The notes beneath the pieces were generated by a model, which saw nothing but the letters and a program-made list of their open reading frames with translations, searched no databases and had not been told where the DNA came from. 64,000 bases of DNA, taken from assembly GCF_963678635.1 (NCBI RefSeq), contig NC_087068.1, positions 33,613,436 to 33,677,435 on the forward strand. The letters are read 5' to 3'. A program made the position numbers and the translations under genes. Origin of the DNA: Symsagittifera roscoffensis (Eukaryota > Xenacoelomorpha > Acoela > Convolutidae). Below are positions 22,214 through 32,800 of the stretch, one piece after another (position 1 is the first letter of the stretch; the number at the start of each line of letters is the position of its first letter).

Positions 22214-23310
22214 GTGTTTTTTTTTTTGATCAACCCTGCCTCAAGTCTAATACAGTGCATGCCTGCGGTAGATCTAGTCAACTGGATCCATTCAGACTGG
22301 TTTAGTGGCCATCATGGAGCCTTGTTAGTTCCATCGGCTCAATCCATCAAGGGGTTCAAAAGCCAACTAACAGGACCTGCGGATAGTTGCCAGTTTGACA
22401 GCCGAATGAATGGGGACAATTTTATTGACAAAATTTTGAAGGAATACCCAGAGGAACTCAGACCTAGACAGTACAGCCTAAAGGAAAAGGTAAAAGTAAT
22501 CAGATAGTTTTTGAAATAATTAGACTCCTGGTCAACGAATGGTCCAGTTTTCAAATAAGTTTAACCTCACATTTGTGTGCAATCCTAGGACTATATATAT
22601 ACAATCAATTAAGCCAGCAGATGTTCAAATGTTGTTCCGACCATTGCCGCCAATGTTCTGGAACATCCTCGATGCTGATGCTTCCTTGTCAGTCGCCAAG
22701 AAATTCTCTGTCCCAAAAGCAGTCAAGGATGTGTATTTGGAACACTTACAAAAAAGGAAGTAGGAGAAGACAGAAGTACCGACGAAGGAGTCAAGCTACC
22801 TGCTGTTATCGCAGGCTGGTGCAGTAATACCATTTCATCAGAACTTCTCCGGTACATCTGTCATGTACATTTTAGTGAAAGGTTACGCAAAGATTGGTGC
22901 ACAATTTGTTCAACAAAATTTAGAAAAACGTTTCATTTTGTTCATTTTTCTTTTTTGCTGCTAAACATTTTACTTGATGGCCTCGTCGGTCAAGAACAAG
23001 CAGATATTCCAGGAATGCGTGATGCCGCAATCTCTGGGTTGGAAACCGGTGATGACCCTCGCTGTGATGCTGGAGGGTGTAGGAAAATTGTTCTGACGGA
23101 GCGCCAGGCCCACTTTATGCCAGCTGGCATGATACACATGGTTGAAACGCACTCAGAGTCAGTGACTATGAGTGGCAATTTCAACAACTGTTGACACATG
23201 CTGACTGCTGCCAAAGTTTATCGACACGAGTGGAAAGACGAAGAGTACTTCAGCAGCTGCTACCCTGCTTTTCCGATAGTGGCTCTGAATGAGCTTATAG
23301 TGCATCTGTG
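22214..23310 (+). pseudogene. Broken JmjC demethylase-like sequence (KDM2/KDM7 type)
   Basis: Three blocks match the JmjC fold in order. At about 22790-22895 a frame reads through F-H-Q-N-F-S-G-T-S-V-M-Y-I-L-V-K-G, the strand that normally carries the Fe(II) H-x-D pair followed by GTSVWYxVL. At about 23073-23180, R-Q-A-H-F-M-P-A-G-M-I-H-M-V-E-T...S-G-N-F supplies the second iron His and the G-N-F strand. At about 23215-23295, K-V-Y-R-H-E-W...Y-P-A-F-P-I-V-A-L fits the helix after the JmjC core. An upstream frame (22214-22763) is codon-like but unassigned. Stops at 22761-22763 (TAG) and 23192-23194 (TGA) plus a frame change between blocks break it. The H-x-D aspartate is Asn. No introns are evident within the core. 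Confidence 0.6.
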
Positions 23311-23329
23311 GGTAGTACCAAAGACAAAG

Positions 23330-23990
23330 CTGATACATTTTTCTCGAAAAAAAAAATAAAAATTAGAGTGAGATGTTTTATAGCGCAGAGACAAAATACC
23401 GCCCCAAGAATTAGAAGATCTGGGGGAGGCCAGGATAATTTTGCGTAAGTACTTCTGGCCGAATTTCATACCAGATACTGAACCACTTACTCCGTATCAC
23501 CAAAACTGCCCCAGTTTAATCGCATAGAATGAAATACTAAATTGATCCCAAAAATTGAGTTTCGTCATCCCGTATACTGAAATGCTCAATTCAACCCAAA
23601 AACAGACGCTCGCTCAATTTAATCTCTCATGCTAAACTTTGATAAATTTGAGTTTTAAGCCAATAACTAAGGAAACGCTGGTGAATGAAAAAGAGATGGT
23701 CTCTTCCACCATCATTGTGGGCCATTGCCAGGAGGAGCATTGCCAGTAGGAGCTTTGCCCGCCCCAAAATCAGTCAAAAGGACCTGAAGACCTGAAAACT
23801 TTCTGATTTTTTGTGTAGTTTTCTACTACGAATATGTACAAAATGTCTAAATTTATTATTTGATATTGTAAAACAATTTTTTTATCGATTGTTATGTGTG
23901 ATCCTAATTTTTATCATGCAGTCTGAGTGACTAACTGAATCACTGAACTTCAGAAAACACTATGGGATAATCTTCATCACTGAGCAAAAT
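23330..23990. other. Non-coding stretch between gene relics
   Basis: AT-rich with scattered short frames. A small direct repeat (CATTGCCAGGAGGAG / CATTGCCAGTAGGAG) occurs near 23724-23755. I see no gene or RNA. Confidence 0.35.
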
Positions 23991-24015
23991 TGCATGCGCC
24001 GAGTCTCAGCAGATC

Positions 24016-24128
24016 ATGTGCCCGGTTTGTTTTGAAGAAGGAAGGCCATTTAATCAGGTTCATGAAGGCGAGTTGGCACCACATAGTTCGTGTTTCGCTT
24101 GCTGGCGAGCTAAAGGTGGAGGATGAGT
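24016..24128 (+). pseudogene. Short Cys/His module (CPVC...HSSCFACW)
   Basis: ATG at 24016 opens 37 codons: M-C-P-V-C-F-E-E-G-R-P-F, then H-E-G-E-L-A-P-H-S-S-C-F-A-C-W-R-A-K, stopping at TGA. Spacing C-x2-C-x20-H-x2-C-x2-C is compatible with a RING-like or other zinc-binding half-module. An AAAG|GT sequence follows Cys-Trp closely, so the stop may be intronic. It resembles the module at 20917. Confidence 0.3.
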
Positions 24129-24360
24129 ATCATCCAAGAGGCACGTTTGGGCGGCAAGACTTAGAGCCACTCAGTCGCTTCTTCCAAAACTGACTATTGC
24201 TTTTGACCTTGTTTTTTGTTAAACTAACATAGACTGGTGCCATGTGAACAACCCCTCCTTTCCATTTTTGACCACTAACTTGAACCTTGCCAATGTTAAT
24301 CACAAAAAAAACGTCCAACCCTGCCTCCACTTCAATCATGTTTTACCTTCATTTGATTAA

Positions 24361-24585
24361 TCTGACGATGACACGGCAGAAGATGACGAGGAGGCAAATG
24401 TCTCGGACGAGATGGAGGTTGAGACCGTGCTGCTCTTCCGGGAGTTGGACTCGGAGCCGGAACCGGAACCGGAGCAGGTGAGGAGTGTCTCTGACTTTAA
24501 TCTGTTCTCGAGCTGTGACGAGGAGGAGAGTACTTGCTTGGCTGCTCTTGCGTTCGAGAGAGAAAACGATGACACTGTGCCCTAG
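24361..24585 (+). CDS. Acidic C-terminal exon-like ORF with downstream poly(A) signal
   Basis: A 74-codon frame without its own early ATG, preceded by a stop at 24358-24360, ends at TAG 24583-24585. It is extremely acidic (D-D-D-T-A-E-D-D-E-E-A-N, then S-E-P-E-P-E-P-E) and GC-richer than its surroundings. A CAG|GTGAGG at about 24476 is a possible splice donor. AATAAA at 24736-24741 lies 150 bp after the stop, as expected for a last exon. Minus-strand frames over the same DNA are Ser-rich mirrors of the acidic codons and not credible. Confidence 0.4.
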   Translation, partial: SDDDTAEDDEEANVSDEMEVETVLLFRELDSEPEPEPEQVRSVSDFNLFSSCDEEESTCLAALAFERENDDTVP

Positions 24586-24735
24586 AATTGGGCAAGTGGG
24601 CGGGGCGGAGTCGCAGAAGAGCAGCGCGGTCAGTCGCCAGGACTGGTATTCTGCCAGGCTGGACTTGAGAACGCGGTCGAGGAACCAGCGTGGGTCGGAC
24701 CCTCCTCATTAAAGTTCAAAATCTCAAAACTTATA

Positions 24736-24741
24736 AATAAA
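24736..24741 (+). terminator. Poly(A) signal AATAAA
   Basis: Canonical AATAAA 150 bp downstream of the acidic ORF, in an AT-rich 3' flank. Confidence 0.5.
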
Positions 24742-24815
24742 AGAGTTTAATTTAAGATTATTAGAAAACTGTTTTTTAGTGAAAACAGTTTGTTAGAAAA
24801 CTGTATTTTTTTTTA

Positions 24816-25238
24816 TTGCAAATGCCGTCGCAGTATACAGTATACTACCCACAGCCCGTATATGCCTACCCACAGTATCCTACACACAGACTTTCACTTA
24901 TCAGTAAGTTTCAAAACCTCAAATCTCAAAATTTAATACTTGAATATTTTATGACTAGTTTGTCAGAAAACTGTTTCTTTTTAGTATGCCTAAACACAGT
25001 ATGCCTACACAGTATGCCTCAGAGTATGCCTCATCCTCATAGTACACAGTGTATGCACGCTGTGTATGCCTCAGCCTACACAGTGTGCCTCAATAGTTCT
25101 ACACACAGTATGGGGCGCCTCGTCATCATTTGCCGGTCCTACCCACACATATCCGTAACGCAAGTCGAATCTTCATTTATCAGCCTCTGGTCTAATCAAT
25201 CTTATCAGCCCACTTGTCTAATGCTCACTTATCAGTGA
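24816..25238 (+). CDS. Low-complexity Tyr/Pro/Gln ORF over short tandem repeats
   Basis: A 140-codon frame whose N-terminus is a Y-P-Q-P-V-Y-A-Y-P-Q-Y-P run, generated by short repeats of ACACAGTATGCCTAC and CAGTATGCCTCA. A GTAAGTTTC donor at about 24903 and a CTTTTTAG acceptor near 24985 split the repeat into two blocks, and the DNA before each block is similar (AGTTTGT(T/C)AGAAAACTGT). So an acceptor-plus-repeat unit may have duplicated. It may be a decayed repetitive exon; no function can be given. Confidence 0.25.
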   Translation: MQMPSQYTVYYPQPVYAYPQYPTHRLSLISKFQNLKSQNLILEYFMTSLSENCFFLVCLNTVCLHSMPQSMPHPHSTQCMHAVYASAYTVCLNSSTHSMGRLVIICRSYPHISVTQVESSFISLWSNQSYQPTCLMLTYQ

Positions 25239-25664
25239 AGCAAGTTTATTATAAAACTGTAGTTTCTTAGTTTTTTGGACCAAAACTGCATTCCAAACTT
25301 GTACTTCCTACTGTGCTTCCTGATGTCAAATCTCTCTATTGGTGTGCATATCATTTAAATTGTTTGACTTTTGTAGTTAGTGGAATTAAAATTTCCAAGT
25401 ATTTAGTTTCTTTTTTTGACAAAAATGGCTCTTATTGAAGCTAACTGTTTTTGTTTTTCAGATCCACTCGTGCCATGTTAATGATGCGCCCAAATGATTA
25501 AAATTTTTGGATGTAACTAAACCTAGTATAGATGTTTACACTCAAAACGGGCTCATAAGGATCAAAAAGTGGTGGTCTTCTCCTTTCTTAAAAATTACAG
25601 AAATGTATCTTCAACCCTCAATTTATTAATTCACTGTTCATTCCTCCTTTTCCCTTCTATAATT

Positions 25665-27166
25665 ATGTCAGAATATGCCGATCCAATATCAGAATTTCCT
25701 GGGGTTTCAATTGATCGCTTCAATTGTGAGAACTTCAAATCTACGGTTTAATTTTTTTCGCAGTGTCATACAGATCGCAAAGTGGGCCTTCGTGAGCCTG
25801 AGCTCTTCGAAAGGAGTAAAATACTATATCTTAAAAAAATTTGTCATAAAGTTTCGGCTGCTTTGTTGAGTGCATTGCCACTTTATGTTCATTTAACTGC
25901 ATATATAATACAACTGAATTCAGATAGTGAGATAACATTGAATTTTTTCGGAAGGGGACGAGACTCATACTCTAGCTGTCACTCTTAATCATGCAGGTCA
26001 CTGTCCAGGTTCAGTAATGTTGCTACTAGTTTCCAAAGAAAAACCTGTCGTTTTTACTAGCGACTTCAGATGTCAAGTTGGTCATACGAAGCAAATCATC
26101 TTTTTGACAATTTACAAGAAGCTGTTGTTCACAATTTTGATATAATTTACATCGACTCCACGTTTTACAAAACAAAATTTTTTACCTTGTAAGGAGAGAT
26201 GTCTTTCAGCCATCATTCAAGCCGTGTCCGCTTGGCTCTGTTCATTTTAATATGACTTGGTCCATTTTTGTAACAAAACTTGCTACGGTTATGAGTTTTT
26301 AATGAAAGAGATTGTACTTAGATTCAACACTAAAGTTCATGTTTCATTATGTCAGTAGCAACTGTACAAACTTGTTTCTTCTCAAAATTGGCTCGCCTTA
26401 GATGGCAAAAGTAACAAAATCCTTTTCACCAAGCCGCCCTCTGCGTCTGCGAACTTAAAATTGCCTGGCAAGCCGAGCGTTCCAAGTCCAGAATTGCTTA
26501 CAATCATTTTAACCGCAATTTTTTTCACCAAAAAATGAGACAATGCCTGGGAGATTGGTTAAAGCAGTGTTCGAGAGAACCATTTGTTGCTGTTATTCTT
26601 CGTACTCTTCAGCTGAAAAAACAATTGATTTCCTTTCGAGTCTGCAGTTTGAAAGTTTTACACCCTTCGTTTATCCGGATAAAGATACTCCACTTGACTA
26701 AGTGAAAGCTTTTATTTTAAACGTGCTCAAACATCAGAACCCAAAAACGTCAAAGGATGCGAGTACAAAATTGTGAAAAGAGAAAAATAAACTCAATAAA
26801 AAAGGTAAAAGCAAAGTTTATCTGGAGATTATTTCAACAAACACACCAGAGTAAAAATACCATAGTGAGCCATTGAGACAACAGAGACACTTTGTCGAAG
26901 GTGGAGATTTCGAGGGATCGGATTCAGAAACAGCAGAGACAAATACTTTAACAAACACGCCAGACTACGAATACCGTAGTGCGCCATTGTGACATCAGAG
27001 ACGCTCTGTCGAGGATGGAGATTTCATGGAAATGTTTCAGAAACAACCGAAAAAGCCAAAAAAGAACAAAAGTTGATAAAATTGCTCAACAATATAAAAA
27101 AAATTTTAAACTTTTCGTACTGTATTTTTTACCGCGTGTATAAATTTTTCTTTCGTTTTTAATAAA
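25665..27166 (+). pseudogene. DCLRE1C: Intronless broken Artemis-like nuclease (SNM1 family)
   Basis: Artemis is the metallo-beta-lactamase/beta-CASP nuclease that opens hairpins in end joining. The ATG at 25665 begins M-S-E-Y-A-D-P-I-S-E-F-P-G-V-S-I-D-R-F, the N-terminal pattern of the family. After an in-frame TAA comes S-Q-C-H-T-D-R, where the family has an H-x-H-x-D-H metal motif, so two histidines are lost. A-G-H-C-P-G-S-V-M and F-T-S-D-F-R (25995-26070) keep two further metal-site blocks, and I-Y-I-D-S-T-F follows. Then C-Y-G-Y-E-F-L and C-Y-S-S-Y-S-S-A-E-K-T-I-D-F-L represent the beta-CASP part. Frames change repeatedly. No introns separate blocks that lie in different exons in many animals, suggesting a retrocopy. 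AATAAA at 27161. Confidence 0.75.
26836..27025 (+). repeat. Internal duplication in the Artemis-like tail, 114-bp period
   Basis: AACAAACAC(A/G)CCAGA, then ATACC(A/G)TAGTG(A/C)GCCATTG and CAGAGAC(A/G)C(T)...GTCGA(A/G)G(A/G)TGGAGATTTC, occur at 26836 and 26950. Both translate to similar acidic/basic segments (Y-R-S-A-P-L...R-R-S-V-E-x-G-D-F), so the duplication was probably coding. Confidence 0.6.
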
Positions 27167-27239
27167 AAGAGAATATTTTAATTTAGTTTTCAGAGGAAGT
27201 TTCAGTTCAGTTTTCAAGAAGTACAAACTAGCCATCCTT

Positions 27240-27426
27240 TATCTCCCCTCAAATACTGAACCATCTTATCTCAAAGACTCATGAATGCGATGATGATTTC
27301 TGAACCAATTGAACCAAGTCTTATCAAATACTGATGATGATTTCTTAACCAACTGAACCATCTCATCTCAAAAACTTATGAGTGATTCAGCTGCCATTTC
27401 AAACTGAACTATCTCATCTCAAATAC
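27240..27426. repeat. Short repeats related to the LTR start
   Basis: Variants of CTCAAATACTGATGATGATTTCTTAACCAACTGAACC recur three to four times directly upstream of the 5' LTR, as well as inside it. Either the LTR U3 has a tandem array or an older LTR fragment lies here. This blurs the exact LTR start. Confidence 0.5.
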
Positions 27427-28170
27427 TGATGATGATTTCTTAACCATAACTGAACTATATCATCTCAAATACTGATGAGCGACTTAACTGCCCCCCATTT
27501 CAAACATGAACTGCCATTTCAAACCCTGAACAGCCATTTCAAACCGCATAGTTAACCAATGTTTTAAGGTTGTTTTGTTGATTCCGCTGACAATTGCATA
27601 AGTATTTTTGCGTTTAAATTGCGCGTTCCTATAGATAATAAATCAAATTTTTCACCCCTAGCTTTTAATTTTTCATATGCTAGTTCACTAATAAACAAAA
27701 ATGCGGAATCCAATTACAATTTGCGAAGTCCACTATAGTTTTTGATTCAGTGCTACTTGCAGAGCAACTGGATCCAGTTCTAAGCTAATATTTATAATTG
27801 GATATAGATAAAATTATTTTATTGATAAAACTATCACGATAAAAATTTACTCACTAACTAACCATAATATATCTCTAACATTGACATTTATTTGTAGCTG
27901 CTGAAAATACTTGTAGTTTCAGCACCAGAACAATTTGAATAAATCCTAGACGACAGTGGATCTCCTTCTGGATAAACTCCAAGAACTAACTCGCGAAAAC
28001 CACTATTCGCTAGTTCTATTGAGACTAGGAGATATAAGAGTAAGATGAGGATTTGGATTAGACTAAGAAATTGCACGAATCTATCCGGCCGAAAATAAGA
28101 TCGGCCTGACGAACAGAGGGTTTAATTTTCTGAAAATATTCTATGAGTACAGGCCAAAGTTCATAACTCA
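27427..28170 (+). repeat. 5' LTR of the old element
   Basis: Begins TGATGATG and ends ACTCA (TG...CA). The first 465 bp match 43001-43465 with about 20 differences by my hand alignment. The 3' part contains GCACGAATCTATCCGGCCGAA, also in the LTR of the element at 48.2 kb. Sequence identity stops at the same point in both LTRs. Five-base target duplications are not convincing (AATAC before, CAACC after). Confidence 0.75.
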
Positions 28171-28172
28171 TC

Positions 28173-28190
28173 TGGTTTAATCATAAGTCT
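28173..28190 (+). other. Putative primer-binding site, old element
   Basis: TGG begins two bases after the LTR end (ACTCA|TC|TGGTTTAATC). The equivalent in the younger element is TGGTGCGACC at 48665. TGG is complementary to the CCA end of a tRNA. I cannot name the tRNA. Confidence 0.4.
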
Positions 28191-28260
28191 CGAACAAGAC
28201 CTTAACTAACAAAAAATTAGACAATTAAACTTAAAATTAGACAATTGCAAAATAGCAAAA

Positions 28261-28488
28261 ATGTTAGATGGAATAGACAATTTAATAGAAATATCCCTAC
28301 ATCTCAAAAAATCTACGCCAAATTTCCAAACATTACGAGAATTACCAAGAATTGCAAGAAGATTAAGATTTCGGCGTGAACAACGATCAGGATACGGACC
28401 AATCTACTACATGACACTACGAGAAAAACAGGAACAAGTTTTTGTATTTAGAAAACTTTATGCAGCAAATTTAGATTTACTGGCATGA
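28261..28488 (+). CDS. Leader ORF, 75 codons (old element)
   Basis: The first ORF after the primer-binding site, ATG at 28261. It is homologous along its length to the 77-codon ORF at 48749: shared N-L-I-E-(I/M)-S-L, F-(Q/R)-T-(L/I)-x-E-L-P, E/K-Q-x-x-x-F-(V/I)-F-R, and A-x-N-L-D near the end. It is intact although most other frames of this copy are full of stops. The product is basic and has no recognised domain. Its position between primer-binding site and gag is unusual for Ty3/gypsy elements. Confidence 0.55.
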   Translation: MLDGIDNLIEISLHLKKSTPNFQTLRELPRIARRLRFRREQRSGYGPIYYMTLREKQEQVFVFRKLYAANLDLLA

Positions 28489-28832
28489 AAAATATCTGAA
28501 GAATAAATCTTCAACAACTCATTTGGAGCTGAACCTAATATTTATACACTAGCGACTGATAAAAAGAACTAAACTCGTTCCTTCCAAAATCTGCAGTATA
28601 TCAAAACTTTTGAATGAATAAAGTATTGAACAAAAAATATAAAAAAAATAGTTAGCACTAAAATCTACTGTTAGTTTCATGAGTTCACACACATCATCGT
28701 TTTTTCATCCGAGGTTCATTACCTAAAACATAAAAGCATAAACTCCAAAATCTAATATCAATTAAACTTTAATTTTAAAGTTTCTTGAATTTAAACTTTT
28801 ACATAAAAATTTATCAAGGTTTTTCATAAAAA

Positions 28833-28921
28833 GATCATCAAGACTTTTCTTGGATCTTTAATTTCACTCAAAACTAAATTTATTTTATTCAATTTTTGAT
28901 CCTTAAGGCTTCCCTTGGATC
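28833..28921 (+). other. Paired leader hairpins, old element
   Basis: Two GATC-bounded inverted repeats (28833-28856 and 28898-28921) of form GATC-x-CAAG(A/G)...(C)CTTG-GATC. They are counterparts of the hairpins at 49314 and 49374. The first has one weakened pair here. Confidence 0.55.
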
Positions 28922-29454
28922 AAATCAAAACAAATTTATTCTCCTTACTCCATTTTTTAAAAGTGTCTAACGACCTCAAACGTCGATTCACTCTCCAACC
29001 CTTATAAAAGACCCAGGACTTATAAGTTTTGGAAAACAAACCGTTTTTATTGAAGTAGACAAAGAAGAACTTCGTTTATTCATCCTTCACTTGAGCCCTT
29101 CCTCTGAGATGACACAAGCTAAGACACTTAAAAAATTAGTCAGTCAAAATATAATATCTAACGATCTACCTGTGTTCTAATTATACCTGAACTTTGTGTG
29201 TTGATTTACTATCCTCCAACACTTGATCACAACACCTAGGTAAGATTATTGGGTCCATCATAAATTAAAACCTTGTCACGAGAAAGTAAAAAATCATTCT
29301 CACGAAATGATATACTCTATCTCTAACCCGTCAACCACGAAAATCTATGCCCCACATTAGGAAAACCACCCAAAAACCGTAAGAACTAACAGTCTAGGAT
29401 AACAAAAAAAATTCTAACCGGTGAATTTTGCACACATCATCCTAAACCTGATGT

Positions 29455-29880
29455 CGAGAGATAATCTAGGCAGTAAACAAACAATCATTTCACGTAAGTG
29501 CTTAAAAAAACGAACACAGACAAACAATAGGAAATGTTAGATCAAAACGACAAACACTAAAAAATACAATCATGAAGAAAAAAACGCAAATTATCAAAAA
29601 AAGATTCGCAAAATGACAAAAAGCTGTTTCAGAATCAGAAACAAACACAATACAGGAACTTCAAGACTTGAAGGATTCAAAAGTAAGAATATCCCGATAG
29701 AAAGTTATTTTTCTGACTCAGAAGCTACAACACCATGATTAATTAAAGAAAAACGCAGAATAGAGAGCTCATATAATAAAAAACCAGTATGCCTTTATAA
29801 ATGGAATCAACCAAAAAGACATAATGAAAGTTACACACTAAAAGTTCTGCAATACAAAAACCGATAGAGTAAATAAAAAA
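29455..29880 (+). pseudogene. Relic of basic ORF upstream of gag (old element)
   Basis: Aligns with the 155-codon ORF at 49916: GGCAGTAAACAAACAATC at the start, CAAAACGACAAACACTAAAAA in the middle and GGAATCAACCAAAAAGACATAAT near the end. Several stops and small indels break it. Conserved spacing to the gag relic shows the two elements share layout. Confidence 0.6.
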
Positions 29881-32800
29881 ACTCGACGATAACTCGATTC
29901 TTCCGTTTTTTATACAACCACAAAGTGATCCCGCCCGGGGACAAATACAATTTTGTCACAACTAAATTGTAAATTTATTCGAAACAGGAAATCGCCCATG
30001 TAAACAAGAGTTTCCTTAAATAAGAACGAAACGACAAATCCTCGATCACTATCTCAAATTTATATGTCATATTGCATCATTTTACGGTTTATTCACAATC
30101 AAAATCTTATCACAAAAATCGGACCAACTACACATCAATTACAAACAGATGATATGGATATAGAGTTCACAAAAATTTTCACAGATTTTATAAAAAAATA
30201 AACAACACCAAAATTCACAAAGAACAAATTCAATATTCTCAAATGATGTTTTTTTTTCATTTTTATAACTATATTAGAATTAAAAGAAACACAAAATGAG
30301 TCACCGCCTCAAACATCCTTGCATTCATCTGTAAAACAAGAAATCTATCTTTTCTCAAAACCTTTAGATGCAATTCGTGAAAACGTTATTAGTAACAAAA
30401 TTTCGCAAAACGTCAACGTAAAAAATCCCCCATTTGAACAGTCAAAACTAACCACAGGCACGAAACTACAATCAACAAGTACCAAAACAAGTTTTTCACT
30501 CAGTTTTTTTCAACAATCAACATTGAGCTACAGTGGATTGTAGCGAAAACTTCCCGTTCTTTCAACAAAATAAAAACATAACTAATAAAACTTTTACAAG
30601 AAATCAACCACCTTATTCAGAAGATGAAGACTATTTTAGCCAACACCAACAACAATTTAACACAAATCTACAAAATAATAGTTGGAATTTTGAGCAACCA
30701 GATCCTGTTTATCAACCAGATCTTTTTGAACCATATACACGAAATGAACAAACACCTCAATCAAGACAATTTTTACCTCCAAAACAAAACTCAGCATCAT
30801 ATAATAATAACTTCCAATCACAAAATCCTATAATTACAAAAAGTTATCAGCCAACGCAAATACAAAGTGATATCCCATAACCATATTACTTACAACAACA
30901 TAAAATTACAAAAATACAACTTACAAATTTTTCTCAAATAATGAATGCCCCAGAATCACTCCAAATGACTATGAATCCATACCTCATGGATGGATCTTCT
31001 ATATCTTCTATTAAACCAATAATTGTATTCACAGTAACAGATCCTGAATACTCAGTAGAAGATTAATTAAACACAGTCACAGCTATCCGAATTTTAAATT
31101 TAGGACATGAACCAGTAAATAAGCCCCTTCATCAAAATTGAATACAAAGACGCACAGCTCTAATCCCAATCCCATTCGATGGCGCAGCCCAAAAAAGGTT
31201 TTTAGTTTGACCTATAGACATTAAATAAGAGCGGAAAAGAATCACAAACAAATTTTCAAAAAAATTCCTTTCTGAAAGAAATAAACAAAATCAAAGAGTT
31301 CTTCCCAAAGAAATCCGTAGACTCCCTAATGAAACAATTAAGCAATTTGCAGTAAGAATCAAAACACTAGTAAGAAAAGCATATTTCTTTTAATACGCAT
31401 GATTATAAAAACACAAAGATGACGACAGAAGTCTTAATGATGACTCTTACACTACAATTTTGAAATTAGCAATAAGAAAGAGAGCATCACACCAATCTTC
31501 AATTCGAAAACTTGATATAGACTTCCAAAAACTAGTAGACAAATTACAACAAGCTGAAATCTCTATGAAATTTGAAGAAACAGAAAACTCATAATTACAA
31601 TACGTAAGCAACATCCATACAACTACTTCACATTTAAATAACATTCATGACTCCGACACTGAACTAGCTGAAAAAATTTAAAAATATATTAATTAATTAC
31701 GAGAAAAATCCAAAGTTCAAACAAAAATCTTCACTCAAAAAATGGTGTAACTATTGCTGTAGATATGGACATGGCATCGCTGAATGTGGACAAAAACAAC
31801 ACCATAATCAGAACAAACCACAGAAACATAGAGAACAAATAAATCTTTTTATCAATACCTGAAAAAAGACCAGAATTTACCAAGCAAAAACATTCAGAGT
31901 AAAATAAGTGCAGGAAAAGCACTCCCTGATACCTATAAAAAAATAGACAACAATCTTTTTATCTAAATTACTATCGCGGAAGATCTCCAGATCAAAAAAA
32001 ATCCCAGAATTTTTCACAAAATAGATGTAGTAGATGAAACAGTCAAACAAACCAATATCGAAATAATTATTTAAAATCAAATTCAAACTGTAATATTTTT
32101 TCAAGTTATATTAGAAATCGTTCTCATTGAATTTCTTGAAAAATATATTATTCGAACGACCGTTCCAGAAATTCCTCATATAATAGAAACAGGAATTGCT
32201 CAAACACTAGATATAGATAATAATCAGATAATAGATCACGAAACTATTCAAACAACAGATCAAACACTATAATAACAATCACAAAAGATCACCTGAAAAT
32301 TCCAGGAATCGAAATTCTAATTATCCAAATCGACAGAGAAATTAGTATCGGTCACCACACAAAAATAGCACATATTATCAAAATTCACAACAAAACTATA
32401 GAAGTAGTACACCTAATCATCAAAGACAAATTAATCAGGTACAATCAACTGAAGAAGTTCAATCAGATCCTCCCGGTATTGACAACACAGAAATTTAGAT
32501 TTACTATATCACAAAAACTGCAAAACCACAGATGATGAGAGTGAAACACAAAATACGCTTTCAAAAAACATGCTTTATAGTGAAAATGAATACGAAAAAC
32601 CAATTGAGTCGAATAATTATCAAAACAATGAAAATTTTAATAATTTCGAAAATCAGACAAAACACAAAACATAACAGATTACACCGAACAAGAACTTAAA
32701 GAAAGTTCAAGTACGAATAATATATATCAAAATACAGCAAAAAAAACATAACCATAAAAAACCTCACTTCTCTTGGAAAGTCCAAAAAGCAAATATTTGA
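29881..32800 (+). pseudogene. Gag relic (old element)
   Basis: A decayed counterpart of the Gag region at 50358-54230. Readable pieces include 30533-30880, the capsid-like stretch around 30960-31560 (A-A-Q-K block, then R-x-L-P-x-E-T-I-K-Q), and a CCHC knuckle near 31747 (C-N-Y-C-C-R-Y-G-H-G-I-A-E-C). It has many stops and frame changes. It lacks the 229-bp duplication seen in the younger element. The Asn/Arg-rich tract after the knuckle is shorter and degenerate. Confidence 0.7.
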
